Below are positions 27,707 through 35,126 of a stretch of DNA of 35,126 nucleotides, piece by piece (within the stretch, counting starts at the first letter, position 1; each line of letters begins with the position of its first letter). Origin of the DNA: an uncultured Gemmatimonadota bacterium (lineage in GTDB: Bacteria; Gemmatimonadota; Gemmatimonadetes; Gemmatimonadales; GWC2-71-9). The notes beneath the pieces are model-generated. The model did not search any database, had not been told where the DNA came from, and was given only the letters and a program-made list of their open reading frames with translations. A program made the translations under genes and the position numbers. The stretch covers positions 1-35,126 of the forward strand of contig CAMPKP010000018.1 in assembly GCA_946887295.1 (NCBI GenBank). The letters run 5' to 3'.

Positions 27707-28096
27707 TCACTCTCCGATGTGGGCCCGGTAGGCGTCGGCGGACATGAGTTCCTCGAGCGCCGCCGGGTCTCCCAGCCGGAGCTCGATCATCCAGCCCTCT
27801 CCGTACGGATCGCGGTTCACGACGGCGGGATCGTTCTCCAGCGCTGGGTTCACCTGAACCACCTCACCCGCCACCGGGGCATACAGCTCCGAGACCGCCT
27901 TCACCGCCTCGATGGTGCCGAAGGACTGGTTCCCTTCCACCTTGTCGCCGGACTTCGGCAGGTTCACGAAGACCACGTCGCCCAGCTCGCCCTGCGCGTA
28001 GTCGGTGATGCCGATACGGATGACGGCCGGATCGGAAGTCCGGGCCACGTACTCGTGCTCCTTGCTGTAGACCAGGCCGTCCGGAACATTGGACAA
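27707..28096 (-). CDS. gcvH: Glycine cleavage system H protein
   Basis: This protein has 129 residues, the typical length. It begins [15 protein letters not shown], and the lipoyl lysine lies in [20 protein letters not shown] (K66). [14 protein letters not shown] completes the fold near the C terminus. It carries the aminomethyl group between the P and T proteins. I chose TTG 28094-28096 as start because the family usually begins just before VPDG. GGAG (28109-28106) lies nine bases upstream, and no in-frame ATG or GTG is better placed. Lipoylation by the enzyme at 23933 is likely. Confidence 0.92.
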   Translation of the reverse strand: MSNVPDGLVYSKEHEYVARTSDPAVIRIGITDYAQGELGDVVFVNLPKSGDKVEGNQSFGTIEAVKAVSELYAPVAGEVVQVNPALENDPAVVNRDPYGEGWMIELRLGDPAALEELMSADAYRAHIGE

Positions 28097-28154
28097 AGGG
28101 CGGGACTCCGTCGTGTGGTGGCGGGTGGGAGGATAGGCGGGCGCGAGGGGCAGG

Positions 28155-28754
28155 TCAAGCGCGGGAGAGGAGCGCGCGCCAGACGTCGGCCGCCGCGCGC
28201 TCCAGGGTCGGCAGATCGCCCGCATTCTCGATGACGAAGTCGCTCCGGGCCCGCTTCTCGGCGGACGGCATCTGGGCGAGGATCATCGCGCGGCCCTCGG
28301 CGTCGGACAGTCCCCGGCGCTCGCGAAGGCGCGCGAGCCGCAGGTCCTCGGGCGCCTCCACCAGGACGATCGCGTCGAAGGCGGACGGATCGCCGGCCTC
28401 GAACAGCAGCGGAATGTCGCTTACGACCACCCGCTCGCCCCGCCTCGCGGCCGCCTCCAGCAGCTCGGCTCGTCTGGCGTCCACCGCCGGATGCACGATC
28501 CGGTTCAGCGCCCGCAGCGCCTCGGGGTCCGCCAGGACCAGCCGGCGCAGCGCGGGCCGATCGATCGATCCGTCGGCCCGCAACACCGAGTCGCCGAACC
28601 GGCGCGCGAGCTCCAGGGTCACCGGCTGCCCCGGGGCCTGGAGCTCGCGCACGATCTCGTCCGCGTCGATGACGGCGGCGCCCCACCGGCGAAAGAGATC
28701 CGCTACGGACGACTTGCCGGCGGCGATGTTGCCCGTGAGCGCGACGCTCAGCAT
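28155..28754 (-). CDS. coaE: Dephospho-CoA kinase
   Basis: This 199-residue protein catalyses the last step of coenzyme A synthesis, phosphorylating dephospho-CoA. Walker A is LTGNIAAGKSSV. Further motifs are VIDADEIVRELQAPG, IVHPAVDARR and VVSDIPLLFEAG. Its length and motif order match the family. It lies upstream of gcvH on the same strand, with a gap of 58 bases. It follows thymidine kinase by 42 bases. Confidence 0.95.
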   Translation of the reverse strand: MLSVALTGNIAAGKSSVADLFRRWGAAVIDADEIVRELQAPGQPVTLELARRFGDSVLRADGSIDRPALRRLVLADPEALRALNRIVHPAVDARRAELLEAAARRGERVVVSDIPLLFEAGDPSAFDAIVLVEAPEDLRLARLRERRGLSDAEGRAMILAQMPSAEKRARSDFVIENAGDLPTLERAAADVWRALLSRA

Positions 28755-28796
28755 GTATACCTGCCGGGTGGCTGGGAGATACGCGCGGCCCGGACG

Positions 28797-29402
28797 CTAC
28801 AGCAGCCGGGTCTGGTCCTCGTCCTTGCGCGGCACCTTGTGGCAGTGGCGGCACCGGGCCTCGTAGCTCTCCCGGCCGCCGACCATGATGGTGGGCGAGT
28901 CGTAGCGCGCCGGCTTGCCGTCCAGCAGCCGCTGGTTGCGGCACGCCGGGTCTCCGCACACCACGCAGATCGCCTGCAGCTTGTCCACCATCTCGGCCAC
29001 GGCCATGAGGTCGCCCATCGAGCCGAACGGCTCACCCCGGAAATCGGTGTCGGCCCCGGCGAGAATCACACGCACGCCGCGCGAGGCGAGCAGCGTCGCC
29101 ACGCTCACGATGTCCGGGTCGAGGAACTGGGCCTCGTCGATGGCCACCAGCTGAACCCCGGGCCGAACCAGGCGGAAGATCTCCGCCGCCGAATCCACCG
29201 GTGTGGCCTCGAGCTCGGTCCCGTCGTGACTCGAGACGCTGTAGAGCCCGGCGTACCGCGCGTCCAGGTGGGACTTGAAGACCTGCACCCTCCGACGCGC
29301 GATGATGGCCCGGCGCACCCGCCGGATCAGCTCCTCGCTCTTGCCGCTGAACATCACGCCGCTGATGACTTCGATCCAGCCGGGGTGTTGGCCGTAGTTC
29401 AT
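28797..29402 (-). CDS. tdk: Thymidine kinase
   Basis: This 201-residue enzyme phosphorylates thymidine to dTMP. It has the Walker A motif [27 protein letters not shown] and the lasso substrate loop [10 protein letters not shown]. It also has the zinc ribbon [13 protein letters not shown] with CRHCH nearby. The ATG at 29400-29402 has GGAG five bases upstream; the GTG three bases earlier is less likely. It is divergent from the HU gene across 169 bases. Confidence 0.95.
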   Translation of the reverse strand: MNYGQHPGWIEVISGVMFSGKSEELIRRVRRAIIARRRVQVFKSHLDARYAGLYSVSSHDGTELEATPVDSAAEIFRLVRPGVQLVAIDEAQFLDPDIVSVATLLASRGVRVILAGADTDFRGEPFGSMGDLMAVAEMVDKLQAICVVCGDPACRNQRLLDGKPARYDSPTIMVGGRESYEARCRHCHKVPRKDEDQTRLL

Positions 29403-29512
29403 CACTGCTCCGGTTGCGCTGGTGTGCGGGCGAGCGGGGAACTGGTGTCACGCGGGATGGGCCGGCGCGCCGGTCCGAAAATGCATTCCATGCGCCGCAA
29501 CTTCCACCCACC

Positions 29513-29542
29513 TTGCGGCGCTCTCACCCGCTCGGCGATATT
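29513..29542 (+). promoter_or_regulatory. Candidate promoter for HU
   Basis: TTGCGG (29513-29518) and GATATT (29537-29542) with an 18-base spacer give a moderate sigma70 fit. The leader would be about 20-25 bases. The intergenic 29403-29571 holds no other evident element. Confidence 0.35.
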
Positions 29543-29560
29543 CGTGCCCCTCTGCCCACC

Positions 29561-29566
29561 AAGGAG
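29561..29566 (+). promoter_or_regulatory. Ribosome binding site deciding the HU start
   Basis: AAGGAG lies five bases before GTG 29572, which gives the standard HU N terminus (NKQEVVEAVAKR). Confidence 0.75.
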
Positions 29567-29571
29567 CCCCC

Positions 29572-29862
29572 GTGAACAAGCAGGAAGTCGTCGAGGCCGT
29601 CGCCAAGCGGCTGGGGGTCACGCGGGCCCGCGCCGGGGAGATCACCGATCTTTTCTTCTCCCAGGGCGGCATCATCGCATCGGAGCTGAAGCGGGGCGGC
29701 AAGATCGCGATCTCGGGCTTCGGCAATTTCGAGCTGCGCCGCCGCGCCGCCCGGGCGGGCAGAAATCCCCGAACCGGCAAGACCCTCGCCATCAAGGCCT
29801 CGATCGTCCCGGCGTTCCGGGCCGCCAAGGCCTTGAAGGAGGTCGTGAACCGGAAGCGCTGA
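29572..29862 (+). CDS. hup: DNA-binding protein HU
   Basis: This 96-residue protein has the HU/IHF fold. It opens NKQEVVEAVAKRLGV. The helical part LKRGGKIAISGFGNFELRRR is followed by the arm with RNPRTGKTLAI, which supplies the DNA-bending region, and it ends VPAFRAAKALKEVV. HU compacts and bends DNA and takes part in replication and recombination. The gene has a good Shine-Dalgarno sequence and its own promoter region, shared divergently with tdk. Confidence 0.95.
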   Translation: MNKQEVVEAVAKRLGVTRARAGEITDLFFSQGGIIASELKRGGKIAISGFGNFELRRRAARAGRNPRTGKTLAIKASIVPAFRAAKALKEVVNRKR

Positions 29863-29878
29863 GCTGGCGGCGCGAGCC

Positions 29879-31375
29879 TCAGGCGCGCCGCGGCGCCCGC
29901 GCCCTGCCCGGCGGCTTGACCGGCCCGCGGTCCACGCGCGCCGTGATCCGCTTCCGCCGGATGGTGACGCCGTTGAGCGCGCCGGCCACTCGCTCCGCGT
30001 CCTTCGCCGGCAGCTCCACCAGCGAGTACGCGTCCCTGAGCTCCACCCGACCGATGTTTCCCCGATCCACCCTGATGTCCTTGGTCAGCACCGCCACCAG
30101 GTCGTTGGCCGTCGCGCCATCCTTCTTGCCGATCCCCACGTAGATCTTGACCGTGCCGGGAATGTCCGCTGCCGGTGCAGCCGGCGCGGCGGCGGCCGGC
30201 GAGGTGGTCCAGAGCCCGTAGAGCGCGGCGGCGACCGCGGTGGGGTCGTAACGCTCGAACAGGGGAGCGAGAGTGAGCACCGCCGCCTCGGGGCGCTGCT
30301 CCTCGATCGCGCGGACGATGGTGGCCCTGCGTGCCGCAGCTTCCGCGGTGACCGCGTCCACCATCCCCGGCAGCCGGAGCGGACGCCGGGGCGAGGCGAT
30401 GCGCTCCACGTAGGGCTCGGTGCCGGGTGGAACCAGCAGGACGACGTCGCCGGCGGCGAGGAGCTGCCGCAGGCGATCCCCGGTGGGCAGGTCGAAGGCG
30501 ATCACGGCCGCGGCCCCGGGCGCGTCGCCGGTCACCACGGTGATCGCCGGGTCTCCCGGCGGCAGCACCCGCGCGATGTCGGCGTGCCGGGAGCGGTCGA
30601 CCGTCCAGACCGAGACCGAAGGCGGATCCAGGAGCTCGACCAGGTCGGCCAGGACCTGGGCTCGGCGCTCCCAGGAGACGCCGGCGGTCCGGACCGGCCC
30701 GGCGGGGGCGGGCGCCGGCGTTCCCGCGGGAGCCGCCCCGACAGTGAGCGCGCGGCGGGCATAGCGCTCCACCAGGTCGGCCACCCGTTCCGGAGCCCCG
30801 GTGTAGATGACGCGCTGGGCGTCCTTGTTCAGGTCCTGCATCACGGACGCCAGGCTCTCCTGGCTCTCCCAGCTTTCCGGCCATCCGAGAAAGACCGCGC
30901 CGATCTCCTCCGGCAGGAGCGCGGAGCGGCGGTGCAGCGCGAGCGCGGTGTCGGGCGACGTGACGAGCAGATCCACCTCGGCGGCCTTGAGTCGGCGCAT
31001 CGCCCGGGCGGTGCCCCGGGCGACCTGGATCCTGAGGGACTCTCCGCCGAGACTCGCGGCCAGCAGTCCCCACTCGCCGAGCTGGGCCTCCGAGCAGAGC
31101 AGGAGGCCCCGCGTCCCCGGACCCAGCCGGCTCAGCGTGCCGGCCAGGGCCGGGGAGGCGTAAGCCGGCGACGGCGGCGCCACGACGACCAGGTTGTGCC
31201 CCCGCGCGGCGGTCGGCGCGGCTTCGCGCATCGCGGGATCGTCGGGATGCCAGCCCAGCCGCTCGACTGCGGCGGCGATGGGTGGGGTCAGATGGTGCGC
31301 TGCGAACGACGTCAAGGAAACCTCGCGAGGGGTGGCTGCCGGCGGGAACGTAGCACCCACGGGTGCCGATGTCAT
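29879..31375 (-). CDS. Degenerate DEAD-box-helicase-like protein with DbpA RNA-binding domain
   Basis: This protein has about 498 residues. The C-terminal ~75 residues (about 405-482) are a DbpA/CsdA-type RRM: GTVKIYVGIGKKDGA, ANDLVAVLTKDI, GRVELRDAYSLVELP and LNGVTIRRKRITARV. This fold binds structured RNA, in DbpA hairpin 92 of 23S rRNA. The N-terminal region has a helicase-like order but lacks the key motifs. APPSPAYASP (66-75) stands where ATGSGKT should be. VTSPDT stands where TPGR would be. VFLGWPES (161-168) replaces the DEAD segment and YTGAP (191-195) replaces SAT. ATP hydrolysis is therefore unlikely. The start is ATG 31375; longer forms from GTG 31453 are possible. Confidence 0.75.
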   Translation of the reverse strand: MTSAPVGATFPPAATPREVSLTSFAAHHLTPPIAAAVERLGWHPDDPAMREAAPTAARGHNLVVVAPPSPAYASPALAGTLSRLGPGTRGLLLCSEAQLGEWGLLAASLGGESLRIQVARGTARAMRRLKAAEVDLLVTSPDTALALHRRSALLPEEIGAVFLGWPESWESQESLASVMQDLNKDAQRVIYTGAPERVADLVERYARRALTVGAAPAGTPAPAPAGPVRTAGVSWERRAQVLADLVELLDPPSVSVWTVDRSRHADIARVLPPGDPAITVVTGDAPGAAAVIAFDLPTGDRLRQLLAAGDVVLLVPPGTEPYVERIASPRRPLRLPGMVDAVTAEAAARRATIVRAIEEQRPEAAVLTLAPLFERYDPTAVAAALYGLWTTSPAAAAPAAPAADIPGTVKIYVGIGKKDGATANDLVAVLTKDIRVDRGNIGRVELRDAYSLVELPAKDAERVAGALNGVTIRRKRITARVDRGPVKPPGRARAPRRA

Positions 31376-31483
31376 CCCGCGCGGAGCGAAGAAGCTAGCC
31401 TGCGGACCTCCCCGGTTGACTTCCCCGTTCCGGGGGAGAACTTTCTCCCTCACCGCCGACTTTCACCGCCTCTGGAAGCTCGC

Positions 31484-32695
31484 ATGCCCGACGCGCTGTC
31501 GCCCAACGTCCAGTACCTCAAGGCCTCCGAGACGGTGGCCATCAGCAACGAAGCCAAGCGCCGCAAGGCCGCCGGGGAGGACGTGTTCGACCTCGGCGTG
31601 GGCGAGCCCGACTTCGACACGCCGGCGCCCGCGGCTCAGGCCGGGATCCAGGCGATTCAGAAGGGAATGACCCGCTACCCGCCGAACGTGGGCATCGCCG
31701 AGCTGCGGCGCGGCATCGCGGGGCAGCTCAGCCGGATGTCGGGCGGCCGCCCGGTGGATCCCGACCAGATCGTGGTGAGCTCCGGCAGCAAGCAGTCCAT
31801 CTTCAACGCCTGCTTCACGCTCTTCGGACCCAAGGACCGGGTGCTGATCCCCTCGCCGGCCTGGGTGTCCTATCCCCAGATCGTGCACCTCTCCCGGGCC
31901 GAGCCGGTGCTGGTGCCGGGCGACGTGGAATGGGGCCTCAAGGTCAGCGCGAAGGACCTCGACCGGCACCACACCAAGAGCACCCGCGGACTGATTCTCT
32001 GCTCGCCCTGCAATCCCACCGGCGCGGTGTACACGCTGGCGGAGCTGCGCTCCATCGCGGAGTGGGCCAGGAAGAACGAGGTCTGGATCATCTCGGACGA
32101 GATCTACCGCCGGATCAACTACGGCTCCGGCCCCGCCCCGTCGCTGCTGGACCTGCCCGACGATCTGCTCGAGCGGACCGTGATCATCTACGGGGCGAGC
32201 AAGGCCTACGCGATGACCGGGTGGCGGATCGGCGCGGCGCTGGCCCCTCCGCATCTCACCAGGGCCATGGCGGCGCTCCAGTCGCATACCACCACCGGCG
32301 CGAACCACCCGGCCCAGTGGGCCGCCGCCACGGCTTTCACCGACGAGAAGGTGGACGCGGAGGTGAGCCGCATGGTGACCGCGTTCCGCCGCCGGCGAGA
32401 CTATCTGGTGGAGCGGTTCCGCGCCGCGGCCCCGGGCATCGAGTTCGTCGAGCCGCACGGCGCCTTCTATTTCTTCTTCCGGGTCGACGGGATCAGGGAG
32501 AAGGACCCGGTGACCGGGACCAGCTTCTGCGAGCAGCTCATGAAGCAGGAGGGCGTCGCGCTGGTCCCGGGCGGGGCGTTCGCGGACGACCGCTGGGTCC
32601 GCCTGAGCTACGCGGTCTCGGACGCCGAGCTGGAGGCGGCGCTCGATCGGATCCTGCGTCTGATCCAGCGCCTCGAATCGGCCCGTGCCGCCTAA
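31484..32695 (+). CDS. Pyridoxal phosphate-dependent aminotransferase, aspartate aminotransferase type
   Basis: This 403-residue fold-type I class I aminotransferase opens with KASETVAISNEAKRRKAAG, followed by FDLGVGEPDFDTP. It shows SSGSKQSIFNA, SPCNPTGAVY, ISDEIYRRINY and the PLP lysine in YGASKAYAMTGWRIG (K240). R-containing WVRLSYAV near the C terminus binds substrate carboxylate. The sequence matches aspartate/prephenate aminotransferases of the AspC/AspB class. Aspartate is the favoured substrate, but others are possible. It is divergent from the DbpA-like gene, and GGAAG lies before ATG 31484. Confidence 0.92.
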   Translation: MPDALSPNVQYLKASETVAISNEAKRRKAAGEDVFDLGVGEPDFDTPAPAAQAGIQAIQKGMTRYPPNVGIAELRRGIAGQLSRMSGGRPVDPDQIVVSSGSKQSIFNACFTLFGPKDRVLIPSPAWVSYPQIVHLSRAEPVLVPGDVEWGLKVSAKDLDRHHTKSTRGLILCSPCNPTGAVYTLAELRSIAEWARKNEVWIISDEIYRRINYGSGPAPSLLDLPDDLLERTVIIYGASKAYAMTGWRIGAALAPPHLTRAMAALQSHTTTGANHPAQWAAATAFTDEKVDAEVSRMVTAFRRRRDYLVERFRAAAPGIEFVEPHGAFYFFFRVDGIREKDPVTGTSFCEQLMKQEGVALVPGGAFADDRWVRLSYAVSDAELEAALDRILRLIQRLESARAA

Positions 32696-33215
32696 GACCA
32701 CCCGCTCGCCAATGGAAGCGCGAGTCGAGCCCCTCGGCGGCAGTCTGCCCTCCATCGCATGGCGATGGGATCCGGAGACCGACATTCTCTCCGGCGCCTT
32801 CAAGGGCAACCGCAAGTCGGGCGGGCTCACCGGCACCGTGGAGCTGACCGATGCCGAGGGCTCGGTGGCCGTGCTCGACGTGAACAACGGGGTGATCTGC
32901 GGGCTCGACGTCGTGGTCTGGCCCGAGGTCACGAGTCACTCGGACATCCAGGTGCCGGCCCAGCTGACCGAGGGGCGAGTGGTGCTGGCGTCCGGCGGGT
33001 CGCGGGCCGCCGTCTCCTCGGTCGAGGTGGACACCAGCCTGTCGGTCGAGACCAACGCCACGGAGAGCGTCTTTCACCTGCGGATCGGTCCCCGCCGGCC
33101 CGTCGAGGTCGTCCGGGCCGCGGACAACTTCTACGTCGAGATGGACGCGCAGGGAGGATTGGGCGGGTTCTGGATGACCAACGTGCCGCCGTTCATGGCC
33201 TACGAGGAGGAGTGA
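32685..33215 (+). CDS. Protein of unknown function coupled to the aminotransferase
   Basis: This 176-residue soluble protein may start at GTG 32685, overlapping the aminotransferase stop by 11 bases, or at ATG 32712. It is beta-rich: IAWRWDPETDILSGAFKG, LTGTVELTDAEGSVAVLDV, DVNNGVICGLDVVVWPEV and GFWMTNVPPFMAYEE. The first of these has a faint resemblance to DUF2283-type beta sheets, but I do not recognise the family. Co-translation with the aminotransferase suggests a linked function. It ends seven bases before the convergent exporter gene. Confidence 0.65.
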   Translation: MPPKTTRSPMEARVEPLGGSLPSIAWRWDPETDILSGAFKGNRKSGGLTGTVELTDAEGSVAVLDVNNGVICGLDVVVWPEVTSHSDIQVPAQLTEGRVVLASGGSRAAVSSVEVDTSLSVETNATESVFHLRIGPRRPVEVVRAADNFYVEMDAQGGLGGFWMTNVPPFMAYEEE

Positions 33216-33222
33216 GCCTCGG

Positions 33223-34992
33223 CTAGGCCGCCTGGCCCTCGGAGCCCGCCGATTCGTCCAGGTACCCACGCCGCTGACGCTCCACCAGGGACGCGTAGTA
33301 CCCCGCCCGCGACATGAGCTCCACGTGGCTGCCCACCTCCGAGATGCGCCCGTTCTCCACCACGACGATCCGGTCCGCCTCCCGCACCGTGCTGAGCCGG
33401 TGCGCGATCACGAACGCCGTCCGTCCCTCGAGCAGCCGGGTGAGCGCGAGCTGTATCCGGCGCTCGGACTCGCTGTCGAGCGCCGAGGTGGCCTCGTCGA
33501 GGATCAGGATCGGCGGGTCCTTGAGCAGCGCGCGGGCGATCGCGACCCGTTGGCGCTCCCCTCCGGAGAGCCGCGTGCCGCGCTCGCGCACGACCGTGTC
33601 GTAGCCGTCCGGCAGCGCCATGATGAAATCGTGCGCCTGCGCGGCCCGGGCTGCGGCCTCGATCTCGCTCTGCGTGGCGGCTGGCCGTCCGTACGCGATG
33701 TTGGCCCGAACCGTGTCGTCGAACAGGTGCGGATCCTGGAACACGACGCCGATCTGGGCCCGGAGCGACCGCTGGGTCATGGCGCGGATGTCCACCCCGT
33801 CGATGCTGATCGAGCCTTCGGTCACCGGAAAGAGACGCTGTAGCAGGGAGACGATGGTCGTCTTGCCGCTTCCGCTGGGGCCGATCAGCGCGATCGTCTC
33901 TCCCCGGCGGACGGTCAGATCGATGCCGCGGAGCACGGGGAGCCCGGGCTGGTAGCCGAAGGTGAGGTTCCGGATCTCCACCTGTCCCTCGAGCGGCGGC
34001 AGATCCGCCGCTCCGGGGGCGTCGCCCACCATGTCATCGGCGTCGAGGATTCCGTAGATGGTCTCCAGCGAGACGCTCGCCTTCCGCAGCATCTGGTAGG
34101 TGTTGGTGAGCCCCTGCACCGGTCCGAACAGCCCGCCGATGTACCCCAGGAACGCCACCAGGGTGCCGATCGTGATCTCCCCCCGTGCCGCGAGATACCC
34201 GCCGAGACCGAGGGCGGAGAGCCTCGCCGACGTCACCGCGAGGGTCCGGAGCCAGCCGTTGAGGCTGTCCCTGCGCACGCCCCTTCGCACCACCTCGTTG
34301 CCTTCGCGCACGCCCTGCAGGAAGCGGTGCTTCTCGGCCTCCTCCATCCCGAAGCCCTTCACGGTCATCATCCCCACCAGAACTTCGTTGAAGCGGGAGT
34401 AGATCGAGCTCCATCGCTCCAGCAGGCGGCGCTCCCGCTGCATCTGCTCGGGGGCGGCCCTGGCCCCGATGAGGGCAGGCAGCGGGGCGAGGATCAGGAC
34501 CAGGACGGCGAGCCGCCAGTCGAGCCGCAGCATGGCGGCGATGGAGAGCACGAGGTACAGGAGGGTGGGGACCAGGTTGAACGTCGCATCGCCGAAGGCG
34601 GCCACCCAGCCGGCGATCGCCTGGTTGATCCGGTTCATCGTCCCGCCCACCCCCTCGCGCTGGTGGAAGGAGAGGGGCAGCGAGTTGAGCTTGGTGATGA
34701 GCCGCTGGCGCACCTCGTACTCGACCGCCAGTCGCACGTCCCAGCTCCAGACGCCCATCACGCCCTGCATCGCCGCTCTCACCATCTCGAGCGCGACCAG
34801 CGCGGCGACCCCCATGGCGAAAGCGTGGAGCCCTCCCGGGGTGCCCAGCTGGTCGAACAGGAACTTCATGATCAGCGGATCGAGCGCGCTGGCCGCGGCA
34901 AGCAGGAGCGCGAGCGCGATCACGACGGCGAGACGTCGGCGCTGGGGTCGAGCGAACTCTCGGGAACGCGCGGCGAGATGGAAGGCGGGCAT
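33223..34992 (-). CDS. ABC-type exporter half-transporter (MsbA/MDR type)
   Basis: This 589-residue protein has six membrane helices in the first ~320 residues. The exporter fold is shown by SLPLSFHQREGVGGTMNRIN and FNEVLVGMMTVKGFGMEEAE. The ATPase domain runs from about residue 345: Walker A IGPSGSGKTTIVSLL, Q loop FQDPHLFDDTV, signature RLSGGERQRVAI, Walker B ILILDEATSALDSE and H loop IAHRLSTV. It forms homodimers or heterodimers that export lipids, drugs or peptides; the substrate cannot be read. ATG 34990-34992 is the start. The stretch from 34993 to the window edge holds no gene or clear promoter. Confidence 0.93.
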   Translation of the reverse strand: MPAFHLAARSREFARPQRRRLAVVIALALLLAAASALDPLIMKFLFDQLGTPGGLHAFAMGVAALVALEMVRAAMQGVMGVWSWDVRLAVEYEVRQRLITKLNSLPLSFHQREGVGGTMNRINQAIAGWVAAFGDATFNLVPTLLYLVLSIAAMLRLDWRLAVLVLILAPLPALIGARAAPEQMQRERRLLERWSSIYSRFNEVLVGMMTVKGFGMEEAEKHRFLQGVREGNEVVRRGVRRDSLNGWLRTLAVTSARLSALGLGGYLAARGEITIGTLVAFLGYIGGLFGPVQGLTNTYQMLRKASVSLETIYGILDADDMVGDAPGAADLPPLEGQVEIRNLTFGYQPGLPVLRGIDLTVRRGETIALIGPSGSGKTTIVSLLQRLFPVTEGSISIDGVDIRAMTQRSLRAQIGVVFQDPHLFDDTVRANIAYGRPAATQSEIEAAARAAQAHDFIMALPDGYDTVVRERGTRLSGGERQRVAIARALLKDPPILILDEATSALDSESERRIQLALTRLLEGRTAFVIAHRLSTVREADRIVVVENGRISEVGSHVELMSRAGYYASLVERQRRGYLDESAGSEGQAA

Positions 34993-35126
34993 GGACGGCT
35001 CGAGCGTGCAAGTCCAATGCCGATCGGATGATGAACCTTGCCTCCCCAGCCCGGCGGGCGGCCGGCGTGACGTCTCTCGCTGCCGCCCGGCCGATCGCCC
35101 ACACGGTTACAAGGTACTGACCTCGG

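Noticed and set aside
31416..31444. Promoter for the aminotransferase (TTGACT with AACTTT)
   Set aside because: The -35 is good but the -10 matches only two of six positions at 17-base spacing, so it was not listed as a feature.

Overview
The window is a uniformly GC-rich bacterial chromosome segment, densely packed with genes on both strands. Intergenic gaps are short (none above about 230 bases), and many genes start at GTG or TTG. The mix of Ig-like/LVIVD secreted proteins, small lipoproteins, orphan and hybrid histidine kinases, a dipeptide ABC importer and a stressosome operon would fit a Gemmatimonadota-like or similar free-living Gram-negative. This is inference; no rRNA or other lineage marker is present. 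I saw no insertion sequence, prophage, tRNA or CRISPR array.

Layout. 1-412 (-): 5' part of a FAD-dependent oxidoreductase. 556-3752 (+): two translationally coupled secreted beta-propeller proteins, with a plausible sigma70 promoter in front. 3774-8088 (-): a protein of unknown function, a glutamate-family dehydrogenase, an MHYT-domain hybrid histidine kinase and a small membrane protein. 8182-9812: a small basic protein followed by a perfect hairpin, and two lipoproteins. 9990-15974 (+): a tightly overlapping six-gene signalling operon. 16204-16608 (+): a small lipoprotein. 16623-18013 (-): short histidine kinase, RidA and CsaA. 18193-23856 (-): CsbD-like protein and a complete oligopeptide ABC importer. 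23933-28096 (-): lipoyl-transfer enzyme, GcvP and GcvH. 28155-29402 (-): CoaE and thymidine kinase. 29572-29862 (+): HU. 29879-31375 (-): a degenerate DEAD-box-like protein with a DbpA RNA-binding domain. 31484-33215 (+): aminotransferase plus a coupled unknown gene. 33223-34992 (-): an ABC exporter.

The most notable system is the 9990-15974 operon. It encodes RsbR, RsbS and RsbT of a stressosome, then an RsbT-like ATPase fused to an RsbX/SpoIIE-type phosphatase, then a histidine kinase carrying an extra RsbT-like ATPase domain at its N terminus, then a REC-PAS-HisKA-HATPase-REC hybrid. No RsbU, RsbV, RsbW or SigB gene is present. The layout suggests that stress sensed by the stressosome is passed into a phosphorelay rather than the classical sigma-B partner switch. 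Coupling of RsbRST to two-component systems is known in other bacteria; the serial duplication of GHKL ATPase domains and their fusion to the kinase is the part worth testing.

A second unusual gene (29879-31375) keeps the C-terminal domain that targets DbpA/CsdA-type helicases to structured RNA, but its helicase region has lost recognisable Walker A, DEAD and SAT motifs. It may be an RNA-binding pseudo-helicase. The glycine-cleavage genes gcvH and gcvP are separated by a terminator-like hairpin with a mutually exclusive alternative pairing, which may set their relative expression.
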